44,873 nt of DNA, taken from positions 1 to 44,873 of the forward strand of contig CAMJML010000028.1 of NCBI GenBank assembly GCA_946407015.1, read 5' to 3'. The stretch comes from an uncultured Selenomonadales bacterium. GTDB taxonomy: Bacteria; Bacillota; Negativicutes; DSM-1736; Dendrosporobacteraceae. A program made the position numbers and the translations under genes. Each line of letters starts with the position of its first letter. Position 1 is the stretch's first letter. The notes under the pieces are model-generated. The model searched no databases, was not told the origin of the DNA, and worked only from the letters and a program-made list of their open reading frames with translations. This document shows positions 17,054-25,000 of this stretch, in pieces.

Positions 17054-17371
17054 CTATTCAGTGATATAAGAGCAGCAATAATCGGTTACTGCGGTAACGT
17101 TAAGCTGAAAGCGTGCGTGCGCGGGAACACGGAAGGTTTGTCCACCAGTGATCTTTTGCCACTCAGTGGCACCCGGCAGCAGGACGGTAAGCTCGCCGGC
17201 CATGATTTCCATGATTTCGGCAGCGTCGGTCGCAAAATCATACTCACCAGGCATCATAATGCCCAGCGTCTTTTTGCTCCCGTCAGCAAACAGGACTGTT
17301 CTGCTGGTCACACTGCCATTGAAATAAATATTAGCCTTTTTCACTACAGTAACATGATCAAATTGACTCAT
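17054..17371 (-). CDS. ppnP: Pyrimidine/purine nucleoside phosphorylase
   Basis: A 105-residue single-domain cupin of the PpnP/DUF1255 family (E. coli 94 residues). Matching stretches are [30 protein letters not shown] and [13 protein letters not shown]. Family knowledge: PpnP cleaves a broad range of nucleosides with phosphate, giving base and (deoxy)ribose 1-phosphate. It is the last gene of the operon, 21 bases after a 66-residue gene, behind the RuBisCO-like and transketolase genes. That context raises the possibility that it feeds a sugar phosphate into the pathway, or that this copy has another, cupin-type reaction. Confidence 0.92.
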   Translation of the reverse strand: MSQFDHVTVVKKANIYFNGSVTSRTVLFADGSKKTLGIMMPGEYDFATDAAEIMEIMAGELTVLLPGATEWQKITGGQTFRVPAHARFQLNVTAVTDYCCSYITE

Positions 17372-17392
17372 ATGAAAACCCCCGGCGTTAAA

Positions 17393-17593
17393 TTACAGCG
17401 TCTCGTTTGAGGTAATTTGGACTTTGTAGTCTCCTCCAGCTGTTCTTTTTATTATACCCTTCTTACCAGACCCGTCGTCAACAGTAATCGCCTGCAAATT
17501 ATGGCCAATTAGAAAATTTAATACATCGCCTTTAATAAAACCTTCCCAGCTTTCTTTGTTTTTTAACTCCGGCATTTCGTTCGTAATGTCCAT
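17393..17593 (-). CDS. Small conserved-looking protein of unknown function
   Basis: A 66-residue soluble protein that I do not recognise. It is acidic at the N-terminus (MDITNEMPELKNKESWEGF), then has a hydrophobic stretch VLNFLIGHNLQAITVDD and a Gly/Lys-rich turn GSGKKGIIKRTAGG. GGAGGAG lies 6 bases before ATG 17593, so translation is well supported. It sits 20 bases after the RuBisCO-like gene and 21 before ppnP, so it is part of this operon. Confidence 0.7.
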   Translation of the reverse strand: MDITNEMPELKNKESWEGFIKGDVLNFLIGHNLQAITVDDGSGKKGIIKRTAGGDYKVQITSNETL

Positions 17594-17613
17594 GTTTTCT
17601 CCTCCGTTAATAG

Positions 17614-18732
17614 CTAAAATTTTTCTACCATATCTCTAAAATGGCGGCAATTGGCAACCAGATCACGGCTGTGCTTAAATAATCCGCCACCCATAAGAAA
17701 TATCACGTCACGGCCATAGACGGCCAGCAGTTCGGGAACACGCTCTAACGTCATGCCGCCTCCCGGGCTGGGGAATATGGTTTTAATATGGGCCATAGGA
17801 GCCTCGGTTGCTTGCGCAATGCTTTCACATTCAGCCCGGCTGAAAGAAAAGCGTCCGCCAAAGTTGGGATAAATAGAAGTATCGGCACCAGCCAGACGGG
17901 CAATTTGCCCAAACAAAGCCGCATGGGAAATCCCATTTTCAGCACTGGTCACATAACTGCCCTGAAAAGCCGGATGACTGACCACCGGCAGACTCAGCGA
18001 ATCATCGTCCGCCAGTTGCCGCATGGTGTCCAGTCCAATCAGCGCCGGAGCTGCCATGATACCGCCCGCTCCCGCCGCTTTAGCCTGCTGGGCTCTAGCC
18101 AGCACCTGGTGACTAGGTGCAGTAACATTGGCAACAAAAATACTTTTTTGGCCGGTTTCCCTATTGGCCTTGGCCACAGCCTCGGCACACCGCTTAACCC
18201 GCTCTTCAAACGGAGCAAAGCATTGGTCGGTCAGCCCATGGTCATCCTTGATGATATCAATACCGCCAAGAGCCAATTGATAAGCCAGCTCTGCCAGTTC
18301 TGCCGCCGACAGTCCCATAGGCTTTAAAGCTGTAAACAGCAGCGGCCGTGAAGGGACATTCAGCAATGCGCGCAAGCCGGAGCGGCCAAAGCGCGGACCC
18401 TTATAGGCTTGCAGCAAGCTGTCCGGCAGGGTCAGGCTTTCCACCCGGATACCGGGCTTGATACTGATATTGCCAAAGATCACATTCAGCAGCTGGGTGA
18501 ATTCGCCGGCCGTCGTTTCATTGGCATAGCTGATATCGGCAAAAAAAGCGCCTTCTCCCGCTGTAAAAGCCTCAATCCGTCCGACTACCTCATCACGAAT
18601 AAAATTTACCGGCAGCAACTCTTCGGGAAACTCCACCGTTTGTTCCACACAAATGTCTTTTGCTTTCGCATAGGCTTCCGGCTCACTGCCGCTCAGCCGG
18701 TACCGAACACGAAATCTTTCTCCTGATAACAT
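17614..18732 (-). CDS. RuBisCO-like protein (form IV)
   Basis: A 372-residue protein with the RuBisCO large-subunit fold. N-terminal domain residues include NETTAGEF and NVIFGN; the barrel has K137 in TALKPMGLS (spinach K175), K162 in GGIDIIKDDHG (the carbamylated K201), D164 (D203) and H165 in place of E204. H253 in SHPAF matches H294 but Arg295 is Pro. The loop-6 Lys334 is missing (YPNFGGRFSFS). The phosphate-binding PSPGGGM and LMGGG loops are kept. It therefore cannot fix CO2; it should enolise, isomerise or decarboxylate a sugar-phosphate-like substrate. The KDDHG form recalls RuBisCO-like enzymes of sugar-acid pathways. Its start overlaps the transketolase stop (TAATG). Confidence 0.93.
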   Translation of the reverse strand: MLSGERFRVRYRLSGSEPEAYAKAKDICVEQTVEFPEELLPVNFIRDEVVGRIEAFTAGEGAFFADISYANETTAGEFTQLLNVIFGNISIKPGIRVESLTLPDSLLQAYKGPRFGRSGLRALLNVPSRPLLFTALKPMGLSAAELAELAYQLALGGIDIIKDDHGLTDQCFAPFEERVKRCAEAVAKANRETGQKSIFVANVTAPSHQVLARAQQAKAAGAGGIMAAPALIGLDTMRQLADDDSLSLPVVSHPAFQGSYVTSAENGISHAALFGQIARLAGADTSIYPNFGGRFSFSRAECESIAQATEAPMAHIKTIFPSPGGGMTLERVPELLAVYGRDVIFLMGGGLFKHSRDLVANCRHFRDMVEKF

Positions 18733-19739
18733 TATAAAGCCTCCGCTTTAGCGTCGCTATGAACAGGCTCAAGGTAAATCTGAGCCAGATCCGCTTCACT
18801 GACATTAAACTGATAGCCAGTCAGTTTCTCGGTTTGGGTAATCAATGCCATCGCATCCAGCCCGTATTCCTTCATCAAAAACGGCCGGCTGGCGCCATGA
18901 GCATAGGTATCACGCAGGCCGATACGGACCAGCTTTTTGCCGATGCCGGCTTCGGCCATTTGCTCGGCAATAATGCTGCCCAAGCCACCGATAATAGAAT
19001 GGTTCTCCATAGTGATCACGCCATAGCGCGATTGAGCGATGGCTTCTAGTACATTGGCATCATGAAAAGGTTTCAGGGTGGTGATATGCATATGCTGAAC
19101 CGACAGCCCCTGCTTTTTAAGCGCTTCAATCGCGCGCATGGCTTCTTCGGTGCAAATCCCGGTTGATAACACCGTGAGGTCCTGTCCTTTGCTAATCGTC
19201 CGGGCTTGTCCCAGTTTCATAACCGCCGACTTATCAAACAGCCGGGGGATTTCCCCGCGCAGCATCCGGACATAGACCGGCCCGTTAACACTGTGAGCCA
19301 CATCCAAAACACTTTCTACATCGGTAGCATCACCGCATTCCAGAATGGTCATATTGGGTAAAGCACGCATGACCGCAATATCTTCAACAGCCTGATGGGT
19401 CGCTCCGCCCGGGGTGGTAATGCCGGGTAAAAAACCAAACATTTTCACCGGCAAGTTGGGATAAGATACCGACATGGCAATCTGATCGTAAGCCCGGCGA
19501 TAAATAAAAACAGCAAAGGTATGAATCAATGGAATAAAACCCTCCCGGGCCATTCCACCGGCAAAACTCAGCATATTCTGTTCGGCTATGCCCATCGATA
19601 AAAAACGGTCCGGATACGTATCGCGGAATAAATCAATTTCGGTTGAGCTGGTTAAATCGGCCGACATCACCAGCACTTCAGGTCTATGCCTCGCCCATTC
19701 AATCAGGTTTTTGGCATGAACCTTCGCTAAAATTTCCAT
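18732..19739 (-). CDS. Transketolase-like, C-terminal subunit
   Basis: A 335-residue protein with the pyrimidine-binding domain and C-terminal domain of transketolase. The catalytic Glu that activates thiamine diphosphate is in SMGIAEQNMLSFAGGMA, followed by GGATHQAVEDIAVMRALPNM, a typical transketolase segment. It needs the N-terminal subunit encoded 8 bases upstream. Its stop overlaps the start of the RuBisCO-like gene by one base (TAATG), so the three are tightly coupled. Split transketolases are common in Firmicutes; some act in special sugar pathways such as that for apiose rather than the pentose phosphate pathway. Confidence 0.93.
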   Translation of the reverse strand: MEILAKVHAKNLIEWARHRPEVLVMSADLTSSTEIDLFRDTYPDRFLSMGIAEQNMLSFAGGMAREGFIPLIHTFAVFIYRRAYDQIAMSVSYPNLPVKMFGFLPGITTPGGATHQAVEDIAVMRALPNMTILECGDATDVESVLDVAHSVNGPVYVRMLRGEIPRLFDKSAVMKLGQARTISKGQDLTVLSTGICTEEAMRAIEALKKQGLSVQHMHITTLKPFHDANVLEAIAQSRYGVITMENHSIIGGLGSIIAEQMAEAGIGKKLVRIGLRDTYAHGASRPFLMKEYGLDAMALITQTEKLTGYQFNVSEADLAQIYLEPVHSDAKAEAL

Positions 19740-19747
19740 ATCAGCAC

Positions 19748-20683
19748 TTACTCCTTATGGTCAAAAATTTCAATGGCTTTCTGATATTGCAACCGTTCTT
19801 CACTGGAGGTGAAGCGGACATAATGCAGTTTAGGGGCACGTGCAGCCAGCAAGTCCAGTCCCTGACACGGATTGGTGTCCGCCAAAATAACGGTTGGCCG
19901 TCCATCCGGCTGCTGAGCTGCTGCTGCGGCCAGCGCCTCGACATCATGGCCATCAAGCCGGAATACCCTGGCGCCAAACGCTTCAAGGCGCTTATCAAAA
20001 GGTTCAATGGTCATCACCGAACAAATTTCACCATCACATTGCTGGCCATTCATATCCACAATGAGCCACATATTATCCAAACGGTGATGAGCCATTGCTT
20101 GAATGGCTTCCCAATTTTGGCCTGACTGAAACTCGCCATCCGACATAAACACCCAGACCTTGCCGGTGTCACCTTTTAGCTTGCGTGCCATGGCAATTCC
20201 GGCCGCCTGGCTCAGGCCTTGTCCCAAAGAACCGGTCATCACTTCCATACCGGGTGAGTGCTCGGCACCGATCATTTCGACAGTTCCACCATCCTGATTA
20301 AACTGCCGCAGCCCTTCCGGAGCCATACGCCCCACTTCTTCGAGCGCAGCATAGAGCACCAGTGCATATTGCGCCGGCGATAAAATAAAGCGATCATAGT
20401 GCGGCGCTTGGGGACCATGAAAAGCCGCTCCGGTAAAACTGCCAGAATTGTCCGGACCGGGAACACCGGCAAACGGCGGTGGAATGATCGGAGCCTCGAC
20501 CGGACCCAATGCCATCAGCTTCAGATATAAGGCAGCAAAAATTTCAGCCGCAGAGCAAGCCTGACTTAAATAACCGCCATTGCTGTTTACAGTATGCTCC
20601 AGGACGCGGCGGCGAATGCCTTTCGCGGTTCGCCGGACCTGTTCCTGCCAATCCAATTGAGCTTTTTGATCTTGTTTCATCAT
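19748..20683 (-). CDS. Transketolase-like, N-terminal subunit
   Basis: About 311 residues forming the diphosphate-binding domain. GAEHSPGMEVMTGSLGQGLS and the ThDP/Mg motif from SDGEFQSGQNWEA to VDMNGQQCDG are visible; the usual GDG is SDG here. I choose ATG 20683, 6 bases after GAGGAG; GTG 20686 and ATG 20680 are alternatives. It is the first gene of the operon, followed by the C-terminal subunit, the RuBisCO-like protein, a small protein and PpnP. A consensus promoter lies upstream (20755-20782). Confidence 0.93.
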   Translation of the reverse strand: MMKQDQKAQLDWQEQVRRTAKGIRRRVLEHTVNSNGGYLSQACSAAEIFAALYLKLMALGPVEAPIIPPPFAGVPGPDNSGSFTGAAFHGPQAPHYDRFILSPAQYALVLYAALEEVGRMAPEGLRQFNQDGGTVEMIGAEHSPGMEVMTGSLGQGLSQAAGIAMARKLKGDTGKVWVFMSDGEFQSGQNWEAIQAMAHHRLDNMWLIVDMNGQQCDGEICSVMTIEPFDKRLEAFGARVFRLDGHDVEALAAAAAQQPDGRPTVILADTNPCQGLDLLAARAPKLHYVRFTSSEERLQYQKAIEIFDHKE

Positions 20684-20754
20684 CACTTACTCCTCATATT
20701 GTTACACTGTTTTTTCCAACAGGATCTATTTCTCATGCACGCCAGCGTTATCTT

Positions 20755-20782
20755 AGCATAAATAGCGCACAAATATTGTCAA
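20755..20782 (-). promoter_or_regulatory. Promoter of the RuBisCO-like operon
   Basis: TTGACA (20777-20782), a 16-base spacer and TATGCT (20755-20760) on the minus strand, about 70 bases before the transketolase start. Confidence 0.6.
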
Positions 20783-20799
20783 TCCCAAGTGATTTTTAA

Positions 20800-20826
20800 A
20801 CTTTTTTCATTCTCTGTCATAGTATA
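20800..20826 (+). promoter_or_regulatory. Possible sigma-K-type promoter of sodC
   Basis: AC (20800-20801), 16 bases, then CATAGTATA (20818-20826) matches the Bacillus sigma-K pattern AC-N16/17-CATAnnnTA exactly. It lies 40 bases before the superoxide dismutase start. Confidence 0.35.
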
Positions 20827-20865
20827 AACTAAATGATTGATTCTACTAACGGAGGGTGAGAAAGA

Positions 20866-21444
20866 ATGAGTAACCCCAAACGTTATCGGGCGAATCCCAC
20901 ACATAACCGCTGTTTATGCTGGCAATGTCAGTCACTGGATGAGTGCTGGCCCGATTCCGGCATGCCGACACGAACTGCCGTAGCCAGAATAAAAGGGGGT
21001 CCCCTTGCGCCAAGGATCAGGGGAATTGTCACATTTCGGGATATCCCCGGCGGCACTGAAGTATCTGTTGATGTCAGCGGCTTGCCTGCCTATCGGCCGG
21101 CGCAAGGCAATAAATCCCCGGTAGGGCCCCATGGTTTCCATCTCCATGAAAATGGCAGCTGCGAAGTCGGCGATCCTGCCGATCCGTTTACCGCCGCCGG
21201 CAGCCATTGGAATCCCACCAACCAGCCTCACGGCAATCATGCCGGTGATTTCCCCGTTTTATTCTCCAATCATGGCCGGGCCATTATGACTTTTTTCACC
21301 GATAAATTTCAGGTTGCTGACATTATCGGTAAAACCGTCATCATTCACGAAAACCCGGATGATTATCGCTCCCAGCCTGCCGGCAATTCCGGCAAGCGTC
21401 TGGCGTGTGGTGTGATCCGGTGGGCCCGTCATTTGTCCGATTAA
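20866..21444 (+). CDS. sodC: Cu/Zn superoxide dismutase family protein
   Basis: A 192-residue protein with the Cu/Zn-SOD fold. Metal ligands are in GFHLHENGSC (two Cu His), GSHWNP, PHGNHAGDFPVL (bridging and Zn ligands) and IHENPDDY; the disulfide partner is in KRLACGVIRWA. There is no signal peptide; instead the N-terminus is Cys-rich (NRCLCWQCQSLDEC). Start ATG 20866 follows ACGGAGGG. A protein without export signal but with a sporulation-type promoter could be a spore-coat enzyme, as proposed for some Bacillus relatives; this is inference. Confidence 0.93.
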   Translation: MSNPKRYRANPTHNRCLCWQCQSLDECWPDSGMPTRTAVARIKGGPLAPRIRGIVTFRDIPGGTEVSVDVSGLPAYRPAQGNKSPVGPHGFHLHENGSCEVGDPADPFTAAGSHWNPTNQPHGNHAGDFPVLFSNHGRAIMTFFTDKFQVADIIGKTVIIHENPDDYRSQPAGNSGKRLACGVIRWARHLSD

Positions 21445-21463
21445 AAGAACAATTGCTGAACAG

Positions 21464-21508
21464 GCAAGCGTAGGAATCCCTCAGCCCGGGACGGTTCCTA
21501 TGCTTGCT
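21464..21508. terminator. Long hairpin between convergent sodC and TRIC-type gene
   Basis: GCAAGCGTAGGAA (21464-21476) pairs with TTCCTATGCTTGC (21495-21507), one G-T pair, with an inner TCCC/GGGA stem. There is no T-run on either side, so its strength as a terminator is uncertain. Confidence 0.5.
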
Positions 21509-21519
21509 CACATGGCGCT

Positions 21520-22119
21520 CTAGATCACCGGCAGATGAATATCATAAATAATACTTAAAATCCGAATGACTGAAGTCACAATAAAACACAAGTACATGGG
21601 CCATGTTTCGGACAGGACAAACTGTGTATAATAAAGACAGACAGCGCCGGCAATGGAGGCCACAGCATAAATTTCTTTTCTGAAGACAAAGGGAATTTCC
21701 TGCACAAACAAGTCCCGAACCACCCCGCCGCCCACTCCGGTAGTCACGCCCAGAACAATCATAATGAAAGGCGTATTAATATCATACTGAATCGCCATAT
21801 GAGCCCCGGCAGCCGTAAAGGCACCTAAACCAATGGCATCACAGATTTGAATCACATAATTAAAACGGGTAATTTGCCGATACACCAGACAGGCCGTTAC
21901 AGCCGCCGCAATACTAATGATCACAAACGTAGGGTCACGAAATGCCACCGGCGGGGTATTGCCAATGAGTAAATCCCGCAAGATTCCGCCCCCTACCGCT
22001 GTCGTAATGGCAAGCATCAGTACTCCAAAAATATCCAGCTTTTTTTGGATGCCGGTTAAAGCACCCGCCAGGGCAAATGCAATCGTACCAATGATCCCTA
22101 AACCATCAAATACAGTCAT
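21520..22119 (-). CDS. TRIC-type cation channel family protein (YicG/UPF0126)
   Basis: A 199-residue membrane protein made of two similar three-helix repeats. Each carries the glycine-rich signature, AVGGGILRDLLIG in the first and GVGGGVVRDLFVQEIPFVF in the second, typical of this family of trimeric intracellular cation-like channels. It starts at ATG 22119 after GAGG. It is the last gene of the operon with the SDR, Fe-ADH and YgjV-like genes, 21 bases after the SDR. The physiological ion or solute is unknown; some relatives are linked to glycine uptake. Confidence 0.93.
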   Translation of the reverse strand: MTVFDGLGIIGTIAFALAGALTGIQKKLDIFGVLMLAITTAVGGGILRDLLIGNTPPVAFRDPTFVIISIAAAVTACLVYRQITRFNYVIQICDAIGLGAFTAAGAHMAIQYDINTPFIMIVLGVTTGVGGGVVRDLFVQEIPFVFRKEIYAVASIAGAVCLYYTQFVLSETWPMYLCFIVTSVIRILSIIYDIHLPVI

Positions 22120-22140
22120 AGTTTCCTCAATTCAACATCA

Positions 22141-22911
22141 TTACTTTTCATAAATCATTTTAACCGTCATACCGCCATCAACAACCAAATTGGTTCCGGT
22201 AATAAATCCGGCTTCATCCGAAGCGAGAAAGAGACAAGCTGCCGCAATATCTTCGGGCTTGCCCACTCTTCCGGCCGGATGCTGGGCCAAATCAACGGGG
22301 CGTAACGCAGCAGGCTGCCGGTTGCTGCTTTTTTGCCACTCGGAAACCACAATCCATCCCGGACTAATGGCATTGACCCGGATGCCGCGGTCGCCTAACG
22401 TCACGGCCAGTGAGTGGGTGAGCGCAACCAAACCGCCTTTAGCAGCCGCATAGGCATGCCAATCGGCTTCGGACATCATCGCCCGGGTTGACGCAATATT
22501 AATGATGCTGCTGCCTGCAGCCATAAGGTCCAAGCCGTACTTAACCGTCAGATAAGCTCCGCGCAGATTGGTGTTCAGGACCCGGTCCCATTCCTGCATC
22601 GGAGCTTCCAGCGGCGTTGCCGCTGAAATTCCGGCATTGTTGACAAGCACATTCAGGCCAATGCCCTGTTTGGCTAAATCAGCCATCACACCGGCAACAG
22701 CATGGTCATTTTTAATATCAACAGCATAATAGCCGCAGCGTCCACCAGCGGCCAGAATGAACTCAGCGTTTTCCTGGCAAGCCTGCTGGTCGATATCGAC
22801 AATAATAATATCATAGCCCCGTCCCGCAAAAGCTCTGGTGATGGCGGCCCCGATTCCTTGGGCGCCGCCTGTTACCAAACAAGTTTTAGTCAATCCATTC
22901 ACTACCTTCAT
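22141..22911 (-). CDS. Short-chain dehydrogenase/reductase
   Basis: A 256-residue classical SDR. The NAD(P) site is VTGGAQGIGAAI with an Asp at the end of beta-2 (IIIVDID), suggesting NAD preference. NNAGIS, the catalytic Ser in NIAST and YAAAK are present; the C-terminus has GTNLVVDGGMT. The listed start overlaps the Fe-ADH end by 26 bases and lacks a clear ribosome binding site; a start a few codons later (GTG or TTG) is possible. Together with the Fe-ADH, it suggests handling of a sugar or polyol, perhaps related to the RuBisCO-like operon, which is inference. Confidence 0.92.
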   Translation of the reverse strand: MKVVNGLTKTCLVTGGAQGIGAAITRAFAGRGYDIIIVDIDQQACQENAEFILAAGGRCGYYAVDIKNDHAVAGVMADLAKQGIGLNVLVNNAGISAATPLEAPMQEWDRVLNTNLRGAYLTVKYGLDLMAAGSSIINIASTRAMMSEADWHAYAAAKGGLVALTHSLAVTLGDRGIRVNAISPGWIVVSEWQKSSNRQPAALRPVDLAQHPAGRVGKPEDIAAACLFLASDEAGFITGTNLVVDGGMTVKMIYEK

Positions 22912-24031
22912 AGATCGTGGTAAGCAACATGGCCATGTCTTCGGAGCTAACCACTACCGGATTTGCCCGGGTCGATCCTTTTAGCGAATTTTCCACCAGG
23001 CCATCAAACCCGCTGAAAAATTGTTCCCGGGAGATCCCGGCTTGGGCAAAGGACTTAGGAATCCGTAAAATGGCATTCATTTTCCGGATGGCTGCAATAA
23101 AGCTGCTGCAGCCTAGCGCCCGTGCTAATTCGGAAAGCTTTTCGCTGACCAATGGATTCCGCGAATTGTATTGCAGCACATAAGGCAGTACAATGGCATT
23201 AATCAGGCCATGCCCTAAATTAAATTTTCCGCCAATCGCATGGGAAATGCCATGAGCCATTCCCAACCCAACATTGTCAAACGCATAGCCGGCTAAACTC
23301 TGATAGTGGTGAACCTTTTCCCGGCTTTCCACCGTCTTATCCTGATAGGACACCGGCAAATAACGAACCAAGCCTTCAATCGCCCCTTTGGCCATGACTT
23401 CCGTGAAATCATCGAGATTGTGGTTAATATAAGCTTCAACGGCATGGGTCATGGCATCCATGCCTGTTTCAGCCACAACATGGTCTGGCATGGTTAAAGT
23501 CAGCTGAGCATCAAGAATGGCAATATCTGGAATAAAGGCCAGGGTTTTTAAGCCTATTTTCAAATTCTGCTCACGAAAAGTGACGACCGCCGCCTTGGTT
23601 ACTTCACTGCCTGTCCCGGAAGTCGTAGGAATAGCAATAAAAGTCAGCTTTGAGCGTTTATCCGGAACTTCAATATCGAAAAAATTCTCAAAGGTAATGT
23701 GCGGATATTCGTAAAAAAGCGCCATAACCTTGGCAGCATCAAGCGGCGAACCGCCCCCCACCGCGATGAGACAATCCGGTTTAAAAGCACGCATAGCCTC
23801 CAGTCCGGCTAAAATCGCCCCGGTATCCGGGTTCTTTGAAATTCCGGTAAAAACAGTACTTTCACACGCAATTCCGGCAAGATAGCCCTGAATTCTGGCA
23901 ATCGTGCCGTTCTCGATCATGGATTTGCTGCCTGTTACGATAAATGCCCGTTTTGCTGGTATATTGTTTAAATATTCCAGTGATCCAACCCCGGTGATGA
24001 GCGCTTCTCCACCGAATACTAGTTTTTTCAT
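22886..24031 (-). CDS. Iron-containing alcohol dehydrogenase
   Basis: A 381-residue group III alcohol dehydrogenase. The NAD site GGGSPLDAAK and IPTTSGTGSEVT are typical. The metal ligands are Asp and His in GMDAMTHAVEAY, the His in GMAHGISHAIGG and the His in LGHGLINAIVLPYV. The enzyme reversibly oxidises an alcohol to an aldehyde or ketone in the cytoplasm. It is second in the operon, 19 bases after the YgjV-like gene, and its end overlaps the SDR. Confidence 0.94.
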   Translation of the reverse strand: MKKLVFGGEALITGVGSLEYLNNIPAKRAFIVTGSKSMIENGTIARIQGYLAGIACESTVFTGISKNPDTGAILAGLEAMRAFKPDCLIAVGGGSPLDAAKVMALFYEYPHITFENFFDIEVPDKRSKLTFIAIPTTSGTGSEVTKAAVVTFREQNLKIGLKTLAFIPDIAILDAQLTLTMPDHVVAETGMDAMTHAVEAYINHNLDDFTEVMAKGAIEGLVRYLPVSYQDKTVESREKVHHYQSLAGYAFDNVGLGMAHGISHAIGGKFNLGHGLINAIVLPYVLQYNSRNPLVSEKLSELARALGCSSFIAAIRKMNAILRIPKSFAQAGISREQFFSGFDGLVENSLKGSTRANPVVVSSEDMAMLLTTIYEGSEWID

Positions 24032-24050
24032 TGAGCATCACGACCTTTTT

Positions 24051-24281
24051 TTATTTTTTGCCGCGCTGATACACATACAAGTAGTAACTGTTTACAAAAA
24101 TAATAAACAAATTAATCAGGGCGACCGGCATAGCACCAATCATGAAACCATACACGGTAAAACAAATGGCTCCCAGCGTATTGATCAACCGCAGTTTAAC
24201 CAGGGAGGACATCATCAGCGAAATAGCGATCAATAACGACGCTGTATAACCTAACCACTCAATTATATTTGGCTTTATCAT
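24051..24281 (-). CDS. Small membrane protein, YgjV-like
   Basis: A 76-residue protein with about three hydrophobic segments (GYTASLLIAISLMM, TLGAICFTVYGFMIG and ALINLFIIFVNSYYLYVY). It resembles the YgjV family, which is distantly related to small sugar transporters of the SemiSWEET type. Start ATG 24281 has AAAGGA upstream. As first gene of the Fe-ADH/SDR operon it might move a substrate, but this is not shown. Confidence 0.75.
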   Translation of the reverse strand: MIKPNIIEWLGYTASLLIAISLMMSSLVKLRLINTLGAICFTVYGFMIGAMPVALINLFIIFVNSYYLYVYQRGKK

Positions 24282-24353
24282 ACTTTAATCCTTTTCTACA
24301 TTGATTGTACGTTTATTTTTTATAAAAAACCAGTCCCATAAGGAGGAATATCC

Positions 24354-24860
24354 ATGCATCCCGTCCCAGACATTATTGCCCCCGGTCTAAAAATCCTGTT
24401 TATAGGCTTCAATCCCGGGCAGCGATCAGCCGTCACCGGTCATCATTTTGCCGGGCACTCCAATCGCTTTTGGAAGTTGCTGGCTCTCTCCGGACTGACT
24501 CCTTATCAGCTTAAACCGGAGCAAGACAGCCTGCTGACGACACTAGGGTACGGCATTACGAATATTGTATCCCGTCCCAGCCGGACCGCAGCTGAAATAA
24601 CCAAAGCCGAATATCAGGCCGGACGTGTAATCTTATTAAAAAAAATCCAGCATTATCAACCTGCTATTGCCTGCTACGCCGGTATTGGCGTGTATAAAGA
24701 ATTTACCGGGCAGGCGACAGTCCATTGCGGACAACAGCCAACAGGTGTTCTGGCACCTGTTGTTGATTTTGTTGTACCATCGCCCAGCGGCCTCAACCGC
24801 ATCAAATTGGAGGATCAACTGCGCTATTATCGTCAATTGGCCGGCTTAGTCTTTGAATAA
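24354..24860 (+). CDS. mug: G/U mismatch-specific DNA glycosylase
   Basis: A 168-residue protein of the Mug/TDG uracil-glycosylase family. LFIGFNPGQRSA is the motif whose Asn activates water, GITNIVSRPSRTA is the central region, and VVPSPSGLNR is the intercalation loop. It removes uracil or other damaged bases opposite guanine. AAGGAGG lies 6 bases before ATG 24354. It is divergent from the YgjV-like gene. A second uracil glycosylase (type 4) is encoded at 33508-34173. Confidence 0.94.
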   Translation: MHPVPDIIAPGLKILFIGFNPGQRSAVTGHHFAGHSNRFWKLLALSGLTPYQLKPEQDSLLTTLGYGITNIVSRPSRTAAEITKAEYQAGRVILLKKIQHYQPAIACYAGIGVYKEFTGQATVHCGQQPTGVLAPVVDFVVPSPSGLNRIKLEDQLRYYRQLAGLVFE

Positions 24861-25000
24861 ATTTCATGTATGCCTTCACAAATTTGTAAAATTTTGCATA
24901 GCCCATCACTAAGTTTACATATAATAGAAGTACAACTGAAAATTTTTTCACTCACTGTCTCCTGACCAAGAATCGCGTTCATTCTTATCCGAAAGGGGCA

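Noticed and set aside
17614-18732. True CO2-fixing RuBisCO
   Set aside because: Loop-6 Lys334 is missing, Glu204 is His and Arg295 is Pro; no small subunit, phosphoribulokinase or carboxysome genes are near.
24740-24761. Inverted repeat AACAGGTG/CACCTGTT
   Set aside because: It lies inside the conserved mug coding sequence, is only 8 bp, and has no T-run; most likely chance.
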